Assembly (NCBI RefSeq): GCF_019656315.1
Contig: NZ_BPLU01000008.1
Coordinates: 62,001-126,000 of the forward strand
Direction of reading: 5' to 3'
Origin: Flavobacterium sp. UMI-01
GTDB taxonomy: Bacteria > Bacteroidota > Bacteroidia > Flavobacteriales > Flavobacteriaceae
DNA: 64,000 nt
Shown here piece by piece: positions 19,167-29,345 of the stretch (position 1 is the stretch's first letter; each line of letters begins with the position of its first letter). The notes below the pieces were generated by a model, which made no database searches, was not told where the DNA came from, and saw only the letters and a list, made by a program, of their open reading frames with translations. The translations under genes and the position numbers were made by a program.

Positions 19167-20021
19167 TTATATTACCTCAATCGAGAATTTTGCTTCAAAA
19201 GTTTGGTTAGGTTCTAGAGGGATGATGCCTTCTTTATCCAAGAGGTTTCCTGAAGCATCAACAGTGTCGGCATAACCGCACCAAGGTTCGATGCAAAGGA
19301 AAGGGGCATTGGCAACTGTCCAAATTCCTAAATTCGGAAAATCAGCATAATGCACACGGACAATAGCCTTGTCAGCGTCTAAAATACTTAATGTTTTGGA
19401 TTGTATGGTTTTGAATACTAGGGCATCATTTTCAAATAAGGCGTACGACAGCTTCACTCCATTGTCATTGTTTAAGGCTAATTCTTGTGTGGTTGGAGCA
19501 ATTAAATTATTTTCCAAAAGATGGTAGTGCAAGATCTCGTTTTGATTGAACTTTAAGGTGTAATTCTCAAATTTTTTAGGCAAAGCAAATGCTGGATGAG
19601 CTCCAACTGAAAACGGCATTACCTCCTCATTGTGATTGCATACCTTATAGCCGATATGCAAATGATTGGCCTCAAGCGTGTAAATGATTTGGAACTCAAA
19701 TTCAAAAGGATATTTTAATAAGGTACTTTCATTGGATTGTATCGAAAAAACCGCTCGTGTATTGGTTTTTTCCACAACGTTAAATTCCATGTCTCTAGCA
19801 AAACCATGTCTCGATAAATGGTATTGTTTTCCATTGTAATGATACGTATCTTTTTTTAAACCGCCTACGATAGGAAATAATACTGGAGAGTGTTTGCCCC
19901 AAAATTGAGGATTCCCTTCCCATATAAACTCGACATTGTCCTTGTTTTTTAATGAAATTAATTCGGCTCCGATGGACTTTATCTCTGCAGATATAAAGTC
20001 GTTTTGTAATAGTGTTTTCAA
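19167..20021 (-). CDS. Aldose 1-epimerase family protein (LacX-like)
   Basis: This 284-residue beta-sandwich protein matches the galactose mutarotase-like superfamily, LacX subgroup. It begins with the substrate-facing strand AEIKSIGAELISLKNK. WGKHSPVLFPIVGGLK, LSRHGFARDMEF and PFSVGAHPAFALP follow, where the His residues are the likely catalytic acid. FLCIEPWCGYAD near the C-terminus supplies the conserved Glu. Members interconvert anomers of sugars, sometimes phosphorylated; the substrate is not shown here. A minus-strand -7-like box TATATTTG is at 20090-20083. It is divergent from the M1 peptidase. Confidence 0.87.
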   Translation of the reverse strand: MKTLLQNDFISAEIKSIGAELISLKNKDNVEFIWEGNPQFWGKHSPVLFPIVGGLKKDTYHYNGKQYHLSRHGFARDMEFNVVEKTNTRAVFSIQSNESTLLKYPFEFEFQIIYTLEANHLHIGYKVCNHNEEVMPFSVGAHPAFALPKKFENYTLKFNQNEILHYHLLENNLIAPTTQELALNNDNGVKLSYALFENDALVFKTIQSKTLSILDADKAIVRVHYADFPNLGIWTVANAPFLCIEPWCGYADTVDASGNLLDKEGIIPLEPNQTFEAKFSIEVI

Positions 20022-20140
20022 TTGTTTGAATTTATTTTTATAAAGAAATATTAAAAATTACCTAAAATACTGTTTCAGTACTCAAATATAAGTTAACTGT
20101 CCGTTTTTTTTTCATTAATTTGTTTTCAAAATCTAAATTT

Positions 20141-22396
20141 ATGAAAAGAATCAAATATATAGGGCTGTTCTATATTGCTTTAGCGTTGACTAATTTTAGC
20201 TCTTGGGGACAACAAGCTGCCCAACCATCATCAAAATACAATTACAGTGAGGTATTTGCTTCTAATTTTTATACGCCTACTGTTTCACCAACCCGTTCTG
20301 CCAGTGGACAACCGGGTGCTGCTTACTGGCAAAACCGTGCAGATTATCAATTAACGGCACAACTGAATGAAGAGAAAAATGAAATTATAGGAACGGCTGT
20401 CATTTCTTATACCAATAATAGTCCTGATAAACTCTTTTTTTTGTGGTTGCATTTGGATCAAAATTTATTTAAATCGGATTCTAGGGGGGAAGCTATTGTC
20501 CCAATTACGGGTAGTAGAAATGGTGCTCGTGGCCAAATTTTTGATGGAGGACATAAAATAAAATCAGTAAAAGCTATTACTACTGTGGGCGGTAAAACTA
20601 CCGAAAAAGAAGTAAAGTTTAACATTACAGATACACGCATGCAAGTTTTTTTGCCTTCGGCACTGCAGGCTAAAGGTGGAGTAGTTAAATTAAAAATTGA
20701 TTTCTCATACATCTCTCCAGATCAAGGTTCAGACCGTACTGGTGTTTTAAAAACTAAAAATGGTAAAATCTTTACGATTGCTCAATGGTATCCACGCATG
20801 TGTGTGTATGATGATGTGAAGGGATGGAATGCCATACCGTACTTAGGAGCAGGGGAGTTTTATTTGGAATATGGTGATTTTGATATTGCGATTACAGCCC
20901 CATCAAATCATGTGGTGGTTTGTTCCGGTGAGTTGACGAATCCTTCTGCGGTTTATTCTACAGTAGAACAAAATAGATGGAATCAGGCAAAGCAAAGTGA
21001 TAAAACCGTATTTATTCGCACTGCCGAAGAGGTAGAATCATTAGCAAAGACGCCAGCTACTGCGACTAAAACATGGCGCTTTACCCTCAAAAATGCTCGT
21101 GATGTGTCCTGGGCTTCTTCAGCAGCTTTTATTGTAGATGCCGCTAAAATTAATTTACCAAGTGGTAAAAAATCATTGGCTATATCTACCTATCCTGTAG
21201 AAAGTGCGGGAGATCTAGCTTGGGGAAGATCTACAGAATATGTTAAAGGGTCTATTGAACATTATTCTAAAAAATGGTTTGAATATCCTTATCCTACTGC
21301 TATAAATGTAGCGGGAGTTGTAGGCGGAATGGAATATCCAAGTATTGTGTTTTGTAATTGGGAAGCCAAGGGAAAACGTTTGTGGGGGGTGACCGATCAT
21401 GAATTTGGACATACGTGGTTTCCAATGATTGTGGGGTCAAATGAACGCTTGTTTGGATGGATGGACGAAGGATTGAATAGTTTTATCAATAGTTTATCTA
21501 CTGATGCATTCAATAATGGAGAATATAAAGGGGAAAAAATGGATATGCACCAAAGAGCAGAATATTTTACCAATCCTAATTTAGAGTCTGTAATGAATGC
21601 ACCAGATAATTTGAAAGAAGCTCACATGGGACTTTTATTATATGCAAAACCGAGTGCTGCTTTGACTATTTTGAGAGAACAAATTGTAGGTCAAGAACGA
21701 TTTGATTTGGCTCTTCAAACTTATATTGAGCGTTGGGCTTACAAGCATCCGTATCCTGAAGATTTTTTTAGAACTATTGAAAATGTTACAGGAGAGGATT
21801 TAGGATGGTTTTGGAGAGCATGGTTTGTCAATAATTGGCGTTTGGATCAAGGAGTCCAAGCGGTGAAATATGTTAAAAATGACCCTGCAAAAGGAGCTGT
21901 TATTACTATTGATAATTTTGATCAAATGGCTATGCCTGTTGTTTTGGACATTAAATTAAAATCAGGCGAAATAAAACGGGTTCAACTTCCAGTAGAAGTT
22001 TGGCAAAAAAACAACCAATGGTCTTTTAAAGTCCATACAACCCAAGAAATTGATAGTGTGATTCTGGATCCAGAACATGTTTTTCCAGATTACAATGAGT
22101 CCAATAATATATGGTCTGCAGCGACAGGTACCTTAGAGGAAGACCTCATTTTGGACCCCTATTTAGGTACGTATAGCAACGCAAAAGCACCCATCAAAAT
22201 TGTGATGACTGAGCAATCTAATGCGCTACAGGTGGAAATCACTGGTTATCCTAAATTTGCATTGACCTATGTAGAAAAAGATGTATTTGAATCAAAATCA
22301 GCGGGGCTGAAATTTAAGTTTAATGAAAAACGCACTGGTTTTGATATGATTATGAATAACGGACAAGTAATTCCATTTACCAAAGACAACAAATAA
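20141..22396 (+). CDS. Secreted M1 family zinc metallopeptidase
   Basis: This 751-residue aminopeptidase-like protein has a signal peptide ending near SSWGQ (residues 1-23). The zinc site is His420-Glu-Phe-Gly-His424 in HEFGHTW, with Glu443 in GWMDEGLN as third ligand. GGMEYP stands where classical M1 enzymes have GAMEN. The N-terminal beta domain, catalytic domain and a C-terminal beta extension with [13 protein letters not shown] are of normal length for this Bacteroidetes group. It probably trims peptides in the periplasm. The ATG at 20141 was preferred to a TTG at 20120 because it starts the signal peptide cleanly. Confidence 0.92.
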   Translation: MKRIKYIGLFYIALALTNFSSWGQQAAQPSSKYNYSEVFASNFYTPTVSPTRSASGQPGAAYWQNRADYQLTAQLNEEKNEIIGTAVISYTNNSPDKLFFLWLHLDQNLFKSDSRGEAIVPITGSRNGARGQIFDGGHKIKSVKAITTVGGKTTEKEVKFNITDTRMQVFLPSALQAKGGVVKLKIDFSYISPDQGSDRTGVLKTKNGKIFTIAQWYPRMCVYDDVKGWNAIPYLGAGEFYLEYGDFDIAITAPSNHVVVCSGELTNPSAVYSTVEQNRWNQAKQSDKTVFIRTAEEVESLAKTPATATKTWRFTLKNARDVSWASSAAFIVDAAKINLPSGKKSLAISTYPVESAGDLAWGRSTEYVKGSIEHYSKKWFEYPYPTAINVAGVVGGMEYPSIVFCNWEAKGKRLWGVTDHEFGHTWFPMIVGSNERLFGWMDEGLNSFINSLSTDAFNNGEYKGEKMDMHQRAEYFTNPNLESVMNAPDNLKEAHMGLLLYAKPSAALTILREQIVGQERFDLALQTYIERWAYKHPYPEDFFRTIENVTGEDLGWFWRAWFVNNWRLDQGVQAVKYVKNDPAKGAVITIDNFDQMAMPVVLDIKLKSGEIKRVQLPVEVWQKNNQWSFKVHTTQEIDSVILDPEHVFPDYNESNNIWSAATGTLEEDLILDPYLGTYSNAKAPIKIVMTEQSNALQVEITGYPKFALTYVEKDVFESKSAGLKFKFNEKRTGFDMIMNNGQVIPFTKDNK

Positions 22397-22442
22397 GAAC
22401 CTTTAATCTGTTTCGCTCTTTCAGGGCGATAAATTCACCATA

Positions 22443-22477
22443 AAAAAGAGGAATTCCAACAGGCAATTCCTCTTTTT
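22443..22477 (+). terminator. Intrinsic terminator after the M1 peptidase gene
   Basis: A perfect 13-base stem (22443-22455 with 22465-22477) has a nine-base loop. The arms carry an A run on the left and a T run on the right, so it can stop transcription in both directions between the M1 and agmatine deiminase genes. Confidence 0.85.
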
Positions 22478-22578
22478 GTTTTACAAATGTGCGATTTAAG
22501 TTTTGCAACTAGTCTTTTGGAAGTAGTTTGTTGCGGTACTGCATAATCGTGTGAGCATGTACGCTTTGGTTATATAAC

Positions 22579-23619
22579 TTATGCTGGTATTTGTTGACTC
22601 AAACAATGCAGTGTGCCAAATCCCCAAATCAGATCAATAGCACTAATGCCAATAACTTCTCTATCAGGGAAACATGCTGCCAAAATATTTAATGCTTTTC
22701 TATCGTTTGCATCGTTGAATGTAGGCACCAATACACAGTTATTCAAAATCAAGAAATTAGCATAACTTGCTGGCAAACGCAAATCTTCAAAATCCAAACG
22801 TTTGGGCATTGGTAAAGTCACAATAACAGGTACTTGTCCGTTTTCTAGCTTGGCATTTTGCAAACGTTTTAAATTGTCTTGTAACGGCTTAAAGTTGGCG
22901 TCATTCGGGTCGGTTTCTACAATGGTTACAATCGTATCCTCGTTTACAAATCGAGCCAAATCATCAATATGTCCGTGGGTGTCATCACCTTCGATGCCAT
23001 CGCCGAGCCAAATCACATTGGTCACGCCTAAATATTCTTTGAAAACCGCTTCGTAATCCTCCTTCGTAAATCCAGGATTTCGCACCTGAATATCAGGATG
23101 CATCAAACATTCTTCCGAAGTCAAAAGGGTACCACGACCGTTTACATCAATCGCGCCACCTTCTACAATTACAGGTTTTCCTTTGTACGTCACTTGTTTC
23201 AATGGCATTTGTAAAGCCTCTGTTACAAGCTTAGGAACATGCTTGTCTAATTGAAAGTTTTTATACTTCGCCCAACCGTTAAAGTTAAAGTTCAATCCTT
23301 CTCTTTTCCCGTTGTTATACACCACAATAGGTCCCGAATCACGCATCCAGCTCCTATTAGTTTTATGAATAATGTACTGTATTTGCTCCAAGTTCACACG
23401 GGCTCTTTCGAGCATATCGTTCACTTTAGCTTTTAGTTTTTCGTCAGCGACAACCAAAAAGACTTTTTCATAGGTCGCTACTTTTTTAATGAACTCTACA
23501 AAAGCCCACTGAATCGCCTCGTATTTACCCGGCCAATCATTTCCATTATGCGGAAAACAAAGTAAAATTCCCTCTTGTTTTTCCCATTCAGCAGGAAAAC
23601 GTCTGTTTGTAGTAGTCAT
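22579..23619 (-). CDS. aguA: Agmatine deiminase (PAD family)
   Basis: This 346-residue guanidine-modifying enzyme hydrolyses agmatine to N-carbamoylputrescine and ammonia, a step in polyamine synthesis. Key segments are RFPAEWEKQEGILLCFPHN at the start and SWMRDSGPIVV. The active-site VEGGAIDVNGRGTLLTSEECL and GDDTHGHIDDLARF follow, with nucleophile Cys339 in TLHCLSQQIPA at the very C-terminus. The ATG at 23619 is preferred to an in-frame start at 23709, which adds a Cys-rich non-conserved tail. No N-carbamoylputrescine amidase gene is next to it. A promoter match lies 28-63 bases upstream of the start codon. Confidence 0.92.
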   Translation of the reverse strand: MTTTNRRFPAEWEKQEGILLCFPHNGNDWPGKYEAIQWAFVEFIKKVATYEKVFLVVADEKLKAKVNDMLERARVNLEQIQYIIHKTNRSWMRDSGPIVVYNNGKREGLNFNFNGWAKYKNFQLDKHVPKLVTEALQMPLKQVTYKGKPVIVEGGAIDVNGRGTLLTSEECLMHPDIQVRNPGFTKEDYEAVFKEYLGVTNVIWLGDGIEGDDTHGHIDDLARFVNEDTIVTIVETDPNDANFKPLQDNLKRLQNAKLENGQVPVIVTLPMPKRLDFEDLRLPASYANFLILNNCVLVPTFNDANDRKALNILAACFPDREVIGISAIDLIWGFGTLHCLSQQIPA

Positions 23620-23646
23620 ATAAACGAAGCTAAAATTTAATGACCG

Positions 23647-23682
23647 CAAATATAAGCATTCGCAAGGATTATAAAAACCAAA
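23647..23682 (-). promoter_or_regulatory. Candidate promoter of agmatine deiminase gene
   Basis: On the minus strand TATATTTG (23654-23647) matches the TAnnTTTG -7 box. A TTTG (23682-23679) lies 24 bases upstream, slightly longer than the usual 17-23 spacing. Confidence 0.4.
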
Positions 23683-24113
23683 GCCCATAAAACAACAATA
23701 TCCCAGCATTTGGCTTTTATTAGTTTTACAGCTAATTCTTGCTGTTTGTCATAACAATAAGGCTTTGGTTCTCCTGCACAGGTTTTAAAACCATGTAGGC
23801 TTCTTTTTTTTTATACAAATGCCTACGAACCCAAAAGACCTAGTGGAGGGAATCTTTTTTTAGTAATCTCTAGCTACAAAATGATTTAATGTCATATAGA
23901 TTTCGCTGTTTTCCTTTGTTATCTGCTAGGTGAAAAATTAGTCTGAGTTCTAAAAATGAGTTGCTGTTTTCAATACCGTAATATCAAGTTGGTTTTTGGA
24001 AACGATTTACTAACATGATTGGGGGTCAAATTAAAGATTTTATAAAGATGTCTTAATCAAAAACAGCTGTTTCGGAATCTATTTTTGCCCAAAACAAAAA
24101 AAAATAACGAAAC
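23683..24113. other. Gene-free stretch between divergent genes
   Basis: No gene is visible in this interval. It holds a 12-base perfect palindrome at 23781-23792 and a weak hairpin (23795-23800 with 23821-23826). A -7-like TATTTTTG at 24080-24087 points towards the lipoprotein gene, without a clear -33 element. The rest is low-complexity AT-rich sequence. Confidence 0.4.
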
Positions 24114-25631
24114 ATGAAAAAAATTAGTATTTCATTATTATCGGCACTTTTGATTTTTGCCAGCTGTGAAAATGACACTTTAGATGGGGATTCAGAATTT
24201 AGTGTAAATGAAGATGCTGCAACATTTGCTGAAATTGGTAGTCTTACCATAGGTGGTGAAGCTGCTGCCGAAATTAGTGCGTATGACGAAACGACCAAAC
24301 GTTTGTTTACAGTGAACAATAGCGGTACGAACCAAATTGATGTAGTGGATTTAGCTGACCCAAGTAGCCCGAAAAAACTTGCGGTTATTAGTTTGACATC
24401 TTATAATGGAGCGTCTAATAGTGTTGCGACTTTTAATGGTTCGTTGGCGGTTGCTTTAGAATCAACTACTGACAAACAAGCGAATGGTAAAGTTGTCGTG
24501 TTTAAAACATCGGATTATAGTTTGATTAAAGAGGTTACAGTAGGTGCGTTGCCTGATATGGTTACTTATTCTCCTGATGGGAAGTTCATTATGACAGCGA
24601 ATGAAGGTGAGCCTAATGATGATTATACTAAAGACCCTAATGGTTCTATTTCAATCATTGATGTAGCTAACAATTACAGTGTGACTACATTGGATTTCAC
24701 TGGTTTTAGCTCACAAGTAACTGCTTTAAAAGCTAAAGGATTTAGAATTTCGCACCCAACGAATAATTTTGCTGCGGATATTGAGCCAGAATATGTTACT
24801 ATTTCTGCTGATTCTAAGACGGCTTGGGTAAGTTTGCAAGAAAATAATGGTGTAGCCAAAGTAGATTTGACTACCAAAACTATTACAGGCATTTTTCCTT
24901 TAGGTTATAAAGATTTTAACACAACGGCTAACGGAATTGATATCAGTGATAAAGATGGTTCGATTGTATTTAATCCTTGGAAATTAAAAGGTGTTTATAT
25001 GCCTGATGCTATTACAAGTTATACAGTTAACGGTGTGGCTTATTTCGTCACTGCTAATGAAGGTGATGCTAGAGAGTACAAAGGAAATACAGATATTATA
25101 CGATTAAAATCGGCTAACTTAGATGCTGTAGCTTTTCCAAATGCAGCTGCTTTAAAAGCTGATGCCATGATGGGACGTTTGAACTTGATTTCGACTCTAG
25201 GTGATACCGATAACGACGGTGACTTGGATGAATTGTTTAGTTACGGAGCGCGCTCTTTTACGATTTGGAACGGTACTACAGGAAGTTTAGTTTTTGATAG
25301 CCATAATGATTTAGACAAGCGTGCTAATGATATGGGATTGTATGATGATACGCGTAGTGATGATAAAGGTAGCGAACCAGAAGCTGTAGTGGTTGCTAAG
25401 ATGGGAGACAAACAAATTTTGTTTGTTGGATTAGAAAGAGCGGATGCGGTTGTAATTTATGATGTAACCAATCCTGCTGCTCCTCAGTATTTACAAACAA
25501 TCAAAACTGGTGATGCACCTGAAGGATTGTTATTTATTCCTGCTTCCAAATCACCTACGAAAAGAAGTTTATTAGTAGTAAGTAGTGAAGGAGATGGAAC
25601 AGTGAAAATTTTTCAGCCTAACTTGAAATAA
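24114..25631 (+). CDS. Choice-of-anchor I family beta-propeller lipoprotein
   Basis: This 505-residue protein has a lipoprotein signal (LLIFASC, Cys18). Repeats of beta-propeller type follow: AEISAYDETTKRLFTVNNSG, DMVTYSPDGKFIMTANEGE, EYVTISADSKTAWVSLQENNG and ALFVGLERADAVVIYDV-like blades. This pattern fits the choice-of-anchor I family of secreted or surface proteins, which share TANEGE motifs with some alkaline-phosphatase-associated proteins. It is probably anchored in the outer membrane or periplasm. No catalytic residues are visible and the role is unknown. It is a single-gene unit with its own strong terminator. Confidence 0.83.
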   Translation: MKKISISLLSALLIFASCENDTLDGDSEFSVNEDAATFAEIGSLTIGGEAAAEISAYDETTKRLFTVNNSGTNQIDVVDLADPSSPKKLAVISLTSYNGASNSVATFNGSLAVALESTTDKQANGKVVVFKTSDYSLIKEVTVGALPDMVTYSPDGKFIMTANEGEPNDDYTKDPNGSISIIDVANNYSVTTLDFTGFSSQVTALKAKGFRISHPTNNFAADIEPEYVTISADSKTAWVSLQENNGVAKVDLTTKTITGIFPLGYKDFNTTANGIDISDKDGSIVFNPWKLKGVYMPDAITSYTVNGVAYFVTANEGDAREYKGNTDIIRLKSANLDAVAFPNAAALKADAMMGRLNLISTLGDTDNDGDLDELFSYGARSFTIWNGTTGSLVFDSHNDLDKRANDMGLYDDTRSDDKGSEPEAVVVAKMGDKQILFVGLERADAVVIYDVTNPAAPQYLQTIKTGDAPEGLLFIPASKSPTKRSLLVVSSEGDGTVKIFQPNLK

Positions 25632-25649
25632 TTTCCAATTACTACAATT

Positions 25650-25697
25650 CTGATTCCGTAGTAACACTCTTTTGGGGAGTTGTTACTGCGGAATCAG
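25650..25697 (+). terminator. Intrinsic terminator after the propeller lipoprotein gene
   Basis: A long stem with a perfect nine-base outer helix (25650-25658 with 25689-25697) and further inner pairing is followed by TGTTTTT. It lies 18 bases past the stop codon. Confidence 0.8.
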
Positions 25698-25765
25698 TGT
25701 TTTTGAACGGATTGCACATTATTTTTTTTGGTAAAAAAAAGAGCGTTGTTATGAAAAGGATATTC

Positions 25766-25850
25766 GCGTAAGGGATGGAAACGGCATCCTTTACCGTTGC
25801 GATAGCAAAAGGTAAAGATACAGTGGACAGCCCGACCCGCAGGGATACGC
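25766..25850. ncRNA. Candidate structured RNA element next to uvrA
   Basis: This interval folds by eye into a three-way arrangement. A closing helix pairs 25766-25770 with 25846-25850. A second helix pairs 25773-25777 with 25785-25789. A third stacked helix pairs 25790-25795 with 25811-25816 and 25797-25800 with 25805-25808 around a four-base loop. It is far more GC-rich than its surroundings and ends with GCCCGACCC and AGGGATACGCCC. I associate this sequence style with a recurrent intergenic element of flavobacterial genomes, possibly related to the Flavo-1 RNA motif, but I cannot confirm that. The strand is not decided. Confidence 0.4.
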
Positions 25851-25858
25851 CCAAAAAA

Positions 25859-28690
25859 TTACGCTAATTCTTTTTTCAAAAACTTAGCGGTATAACTTTT
25901 TTTGCTTTTAGCAACTTCTTCAGGAGTGCCTTCGGCAACTAAAGTTCCGCCACCTTTACCGCCTTCAGGACCAATGTCGATGATGTAATCGGCTAGTTTG
26001 ATGACGTCCATATTGTGTTCGATGATGAGTATGGTGTTGCCCTTGTCAACCAGTTTGTTGAGTACGTTCATCAAGACCCGAATGTCTTCAAAATGGAGAC
26101 CCGTTGTGGGTTCGTCCAAAATATAGAACGTGTTTCCGGTATCTTTTTTGGACAATTCACCCGCAAGTTTGATGCGTTGTGCCTCGCCACCCGATAACGT
26201 GGTGCTTTGTTGGCCAAGGGTAATATACCCCAAGCCCACATCCTGAATGGTTTTTACCTTACGATGGATTTTAGGAATGTTTTCAAAAAAAGGAACTGCT
26301 TCGTCCACTGTCATGTCCAAAACATCCGAAATGGATTTTCCTTTATAGCGAATTTCTAGGGTTTCACGGTTGAAACGTTTGCCTTGACAGCTTTCACATT
26401 CAACATACACATCGGGTAAAAAGTTCATTTCGATGGTGCGTACTCCCGAGCCTTCGCAGGTTTCACAGCGTCCGCCTTTGACATTGAAACTAAAACGTCC
26501 TGCTTTGTATCCTCGAATCATACTCTCAGAAGTCATTGTGAAGAGTTTGCGAATCTCGGTAAAAACTTCGGTATATGTGGCAGGATTCGAGCGAGGTGTA
26601 CGCCCAATCGGACTTTGGTCAATATCAATAACTTTGTCGATATGTTCTAAGCCTTCAATTTTTTTATAAGGTTGCGGTTTTTTGACTCCATTAAAATAAT
26701 GAGCGTTCAAAATAGGGTAGAGGGTTTCATTGATTAAAGTAGATTTTCCACTTCCTGAAACACCCGTTACACAGATTAATTTTCCGAGCGGAAAGCTGAC
26801 CGAAACGTTTTTTAGATTGTTGCCTGTTGCGCCAGAAAGTTTTAGCGTTTTGCCATTGCCTTCACGACGTTTTTTGGGGATTTCAAACTTCAACTTTCCA
26901 TTGAGGTATTGAGCTGTAATGGTATTGGATTTCAAGGTTTCTTGAGGAGTTCCTTTGCTGATAATTTCGCCTCCATATTTACCTGCTTTAGGGCCAATGT
27001 CGATAACATAATCGGCACGCTCCATCATGTCTTTGTCGTGTTCAACGACCAAAACAGAATTTCCAATATCGCGTAATTGTTCCAATGAATGAATCAGTTT
27101 TTCGTTATCTCGTTGGTGCAATCCAATACTAGGTTCGTCCAAAATGTAAAGTACTCCTACCAGTTGAGAGCCAATTTGGGTAGCTAATCGGATGCGTTGT
27201 GCTTCACCACCCGATAGCGATTTGGAGCTTCGGCTTAAGGCCAAATAGTCCAAACCAACGTTCATTAAAAAGTGCAGACGGTCTTTGATTTCCTTTAATA
27301 CCTCTGAAGCAATCGCAAGTTGTTTTTGGGACAATTGATTTTCTAATTCGTTAAACCAAATAGTCAAATCCGATATATCCATATTGACTAATTCGGTAAT
27401 GTTTTTGTCGTTGATTCGGAAATATTGCGCTTCTTTTTTCAATCGAGAACCTTGGCATACCGGACAGTCAATTTCGTCCATGAATTCCTTAGCCCAGCGT
27501 TTAATGGTCGAAGAGCCGCTTTCGTCGTGTTGGTTTTTGATAAAATGTGCAATTCCTTCAAATTCAATTTTGTAATCTCGGGTAACGCCTAATTCTTTGG
27601 ATTGAACACTGAATTTTTCTTTACCACCATGCAGTATCATTTGCATGGCTTCTTCGGGAATGGTGTCGATGGCATCGGTGATTTTGAAACCAAAACGCTC
27701 TCCTATGATTTCCAACTGCTTGAAAATCCAAGAGGATTTGTATTCGCCCAAAGGCAAAAATCCACCTGATTTGATTGATAGTTGTGGATTAGGTAGTATT
27801 TTTTTTAGGTTGATTTCGTGTACTGTTCCTAAACCTTTGCAATGTTCACAAGCTCCTTTTGGAGAGTTGAAAGAGAACAAATTGGGTTCGGGATTTTGGT
27901 AAGAAATACCTGTTGACGGACACATGAGGTTACGACTGAAATAACGAATTTCTTGACTGTCTTGGTCTAGGACCATCAACACATTTTCGCCGTGATTCAT
28001 CGCGGTATTGATGCTTTCGCTTAGCCTTTTGGCAGTATCGGCAGTGGAGTCTATCGCAATTCTGTCCACTACAATTTCGATATCGTGCGTTTTGTAGCGG
28101 TCCAATTTCATTCCGGGGGTAATATCCAGAATGTCGCCATTGACACGTACTTTTAGAAAACCTTGTTTGGTAATTTGTTGGAATAACTCGCCATAATGTC
28201 CTTTTCTAGCCTTAATTACAGGTGCCAGAATATTGATGCGTTTTTGGTTGTAATCCTGAAGGATAAGGTCTTTGATTTGCTCATCAGAGTAGGAAACCAT
28301 TTTTTCGCCCGTGTTATAACTGTAAGCATCACCCGCGCGGGCATAAAGCAATCGAAGAAAATCATAAATCTCCGTGATAGTTCCCACAGTCGAGCGCGGA
28401 CTTTTGCTAGTTGTTTTTTGCTCGATGGCAATTACTGGCGAAAGACCATCAATCTTATCTACATCAGGGCGCTCAAGTCCACCTAAAAATTGTCTAGCAT
28501 AAGCGGAGAAAGTTTCGATGTAACGGCGTTGTCCCTCGGCATAAATGGTGTCAAAAGCCAATGATGACTTTCCAGAACCCGAAAGTCCGGTTATTACCAC
28601 CAGTTTTTCTCGAGGAATCGAGAGGTCTATGTTTTTAAGATTGTGCACTCTAGCTCCTAAAACGTCAATAGTATTGTCTGTATCTAGCAT
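25859..28690 (-). CDS. uvrA: Excinuclease ABC subunit A (UvrA)
   Basis: This 943-residue UvrA is the damage-recognition ATPase of nucleotide excision repair. It has two ABC modules. The Walker A motifs are GLSGSGKSS near residue 35 and GVSGSGKST in the second half. Two LSGGEAQRI signatures and two ILDEPS/TGLH Walker B regions are present. The C-terminal zinc finger CETC...CESC is complete. In the first module the first pair of the finger reads CPSTG, which I recall as usual in Bacteroidetes. A minus-strand -7-like box TAACTTTG is at 28726-28719. It stands alone. Confidence 0.97.
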   Translation of the reverse strand: MLDTDNTIDVLGARVHNLKNIDLSIPREKLVVITGLSGSGKSSLAFDTIYAEGQRRYIETFSAYARQFLGGLERPDVDKIDGLSPVIAIEQKTTSKSPRSTVGTITEIYDFLRLLYARAGDAYSYNTGEKMVSYSDEQIKDLILQDYNQKRINILAPVIKARKGHYGELFQQITKQGFLKVRVNGDILDITPGMKLDRYKTHDIEIVVDRIAIDSTADTAKRLSESINTAMNHGENVLMVLDQDSQEIRYFSRNLMCPSTGISYQNPEPNLFSFNSPKGACEHCKGLGTVHEINLKKILPNPQLSIKSGGFLPLGEYKSSWIFKQLEIIGERFGFKITDAIDTIPEEAMQMILHGGKEKFSVQSKELGVTRDYKIEFEGIAHFIKNQHDESGSSTIKRWAKEFMDEIDCPVCQGSRLKKEAQYFRINDKNITELVNMDISDLTIWFNELENQLSQKQLAIASEVLKEIKDRLHFLMNVGLDYLALSRSSKSLSGGEAQRIRLATQIGSQLVGVLYILDEPSIGLHQRDNEKLIHSLEQLRDIGNSVLVVEHDKDMMERADYVIDIGPKAGKYGGEIISKGTPQETLKSNTITAQYLNGKLKFEIPKKRREGNGKTLKLSGATGNNLKNVSVSFPLGKLICVTGVSGSGKSTLINETLYPILNAHYFNGVKKPQPYKKIEGLEHIDKVIDIDQSPIGRTPRSNPATYTEVFTEIRKLFTMTSESMIRGYKAGRFSFNVKGGRCETCEGSGVRTIEMNFLPDVYVECESCQGKRFNRETLEIRYKGKSISDVLDMTVDEAVPFFENIPKIHRKVKTIQDVGLGYITLGQQSTTLSGGEAQRIKLAGELSKKDTGNTFYILDEPTTGLHFEDIRVLMNVLNKLVDKGNTILIIEHNMDVIKLADYIIDIGPEGGKGGGTLVAEGTPEEVAKSKKSYTAKFLKKELA

Positions 28691-28927
28691 AAATTTGGCG
28701 TATTCCGAATATGGGAAGCAAAGTTACTATTTTCGTTTGTACTTTCCACATGAGAGTAGTGAGATGATGGAGATGTTTGTAGTTTATGGTTTGGAGTTGG
28801 TTGTTTGCGTTGGATTTGGAATTTAATTACGAAGCTTCGGGATGGAATTTGGGATTAAAACTTCGTTGTGGTATTTGCGATTTAGTAATTTTTGGTGTTT
28901 TAAAACTAAAATTATTACATTTACAAA

Positions 28928-29251
28928 GTGAAAATACTTCGAATCATATTATCGATTTATATTATCGCCTTGTCTTGTATGCCATGTGCGGACGCTGCTT
29001 ATGGTATAGAGGAGAAGAATCATATTGTCCAATCGGATGAGAATTCGGCTTCGGACCATCATTTAGAAGACAATTGTTCTCCTTTTTGTGTTTGCAGTTG
29101 CTGTCATTGTATGGGATTGTATAAATTCAATGATTTCACCAAAGACCTTTTGACAATCAATCTTTTTGTTGAAAGAAACACGGTAGCCTATACCACTACT
29201 TTATTCTCAAATTTTCAAAATGCCATTTGGCAACCCCCACAACTTAGCTAA
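28928..29251 (+). CDS. DUF6660-like Cys-rich exported peptide, GTG start
   Basis: This 107-residue protein has a signal peptide (MKILRIILSIYIIALSCMPC). A His- and Asp-rich segment and the cysteine cluster CSPFCVCSCCHCMG follow near residues 50-64, after which no further domain is recognisable. The only in-frame start at the front is GTG (28928). The pattern matches the small DUF6660 family that precedes heavy-metal RND efflux genes in flavobacteria. The cysteine cluster suggests metal binding, but this is inference. It is the first gene before the CusA-type permease. Confidence 0.75.
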   Translation: MKILRIILSIYIIALSCMPCADAAYGIEEKNHIVQSDENSASDHHLEDNCSPFCVCSCCHCMGLYKFNDFTKDLLTINLFVERNTVAYTTTLFSNFQNAIWQPPQLS

Positions 29252-29345
29252 TTGATATTTTAGGTTTTGATGTTTCAAAACCAATTCTTTGTAAGGTAAT
29301 GTACCTTGCAATGTGCTTTTTTGTCAATTATTTAATTTGTTATAC

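Noticed and set aside
27800..27980. Degenerate zinc finger in the first module of UvrA (CPSTG) as a possible defect
   Set aside because: I recall this form as usual for Bacteroidetes UvrA; the C-terminal finger and both ATPase modules are complete.
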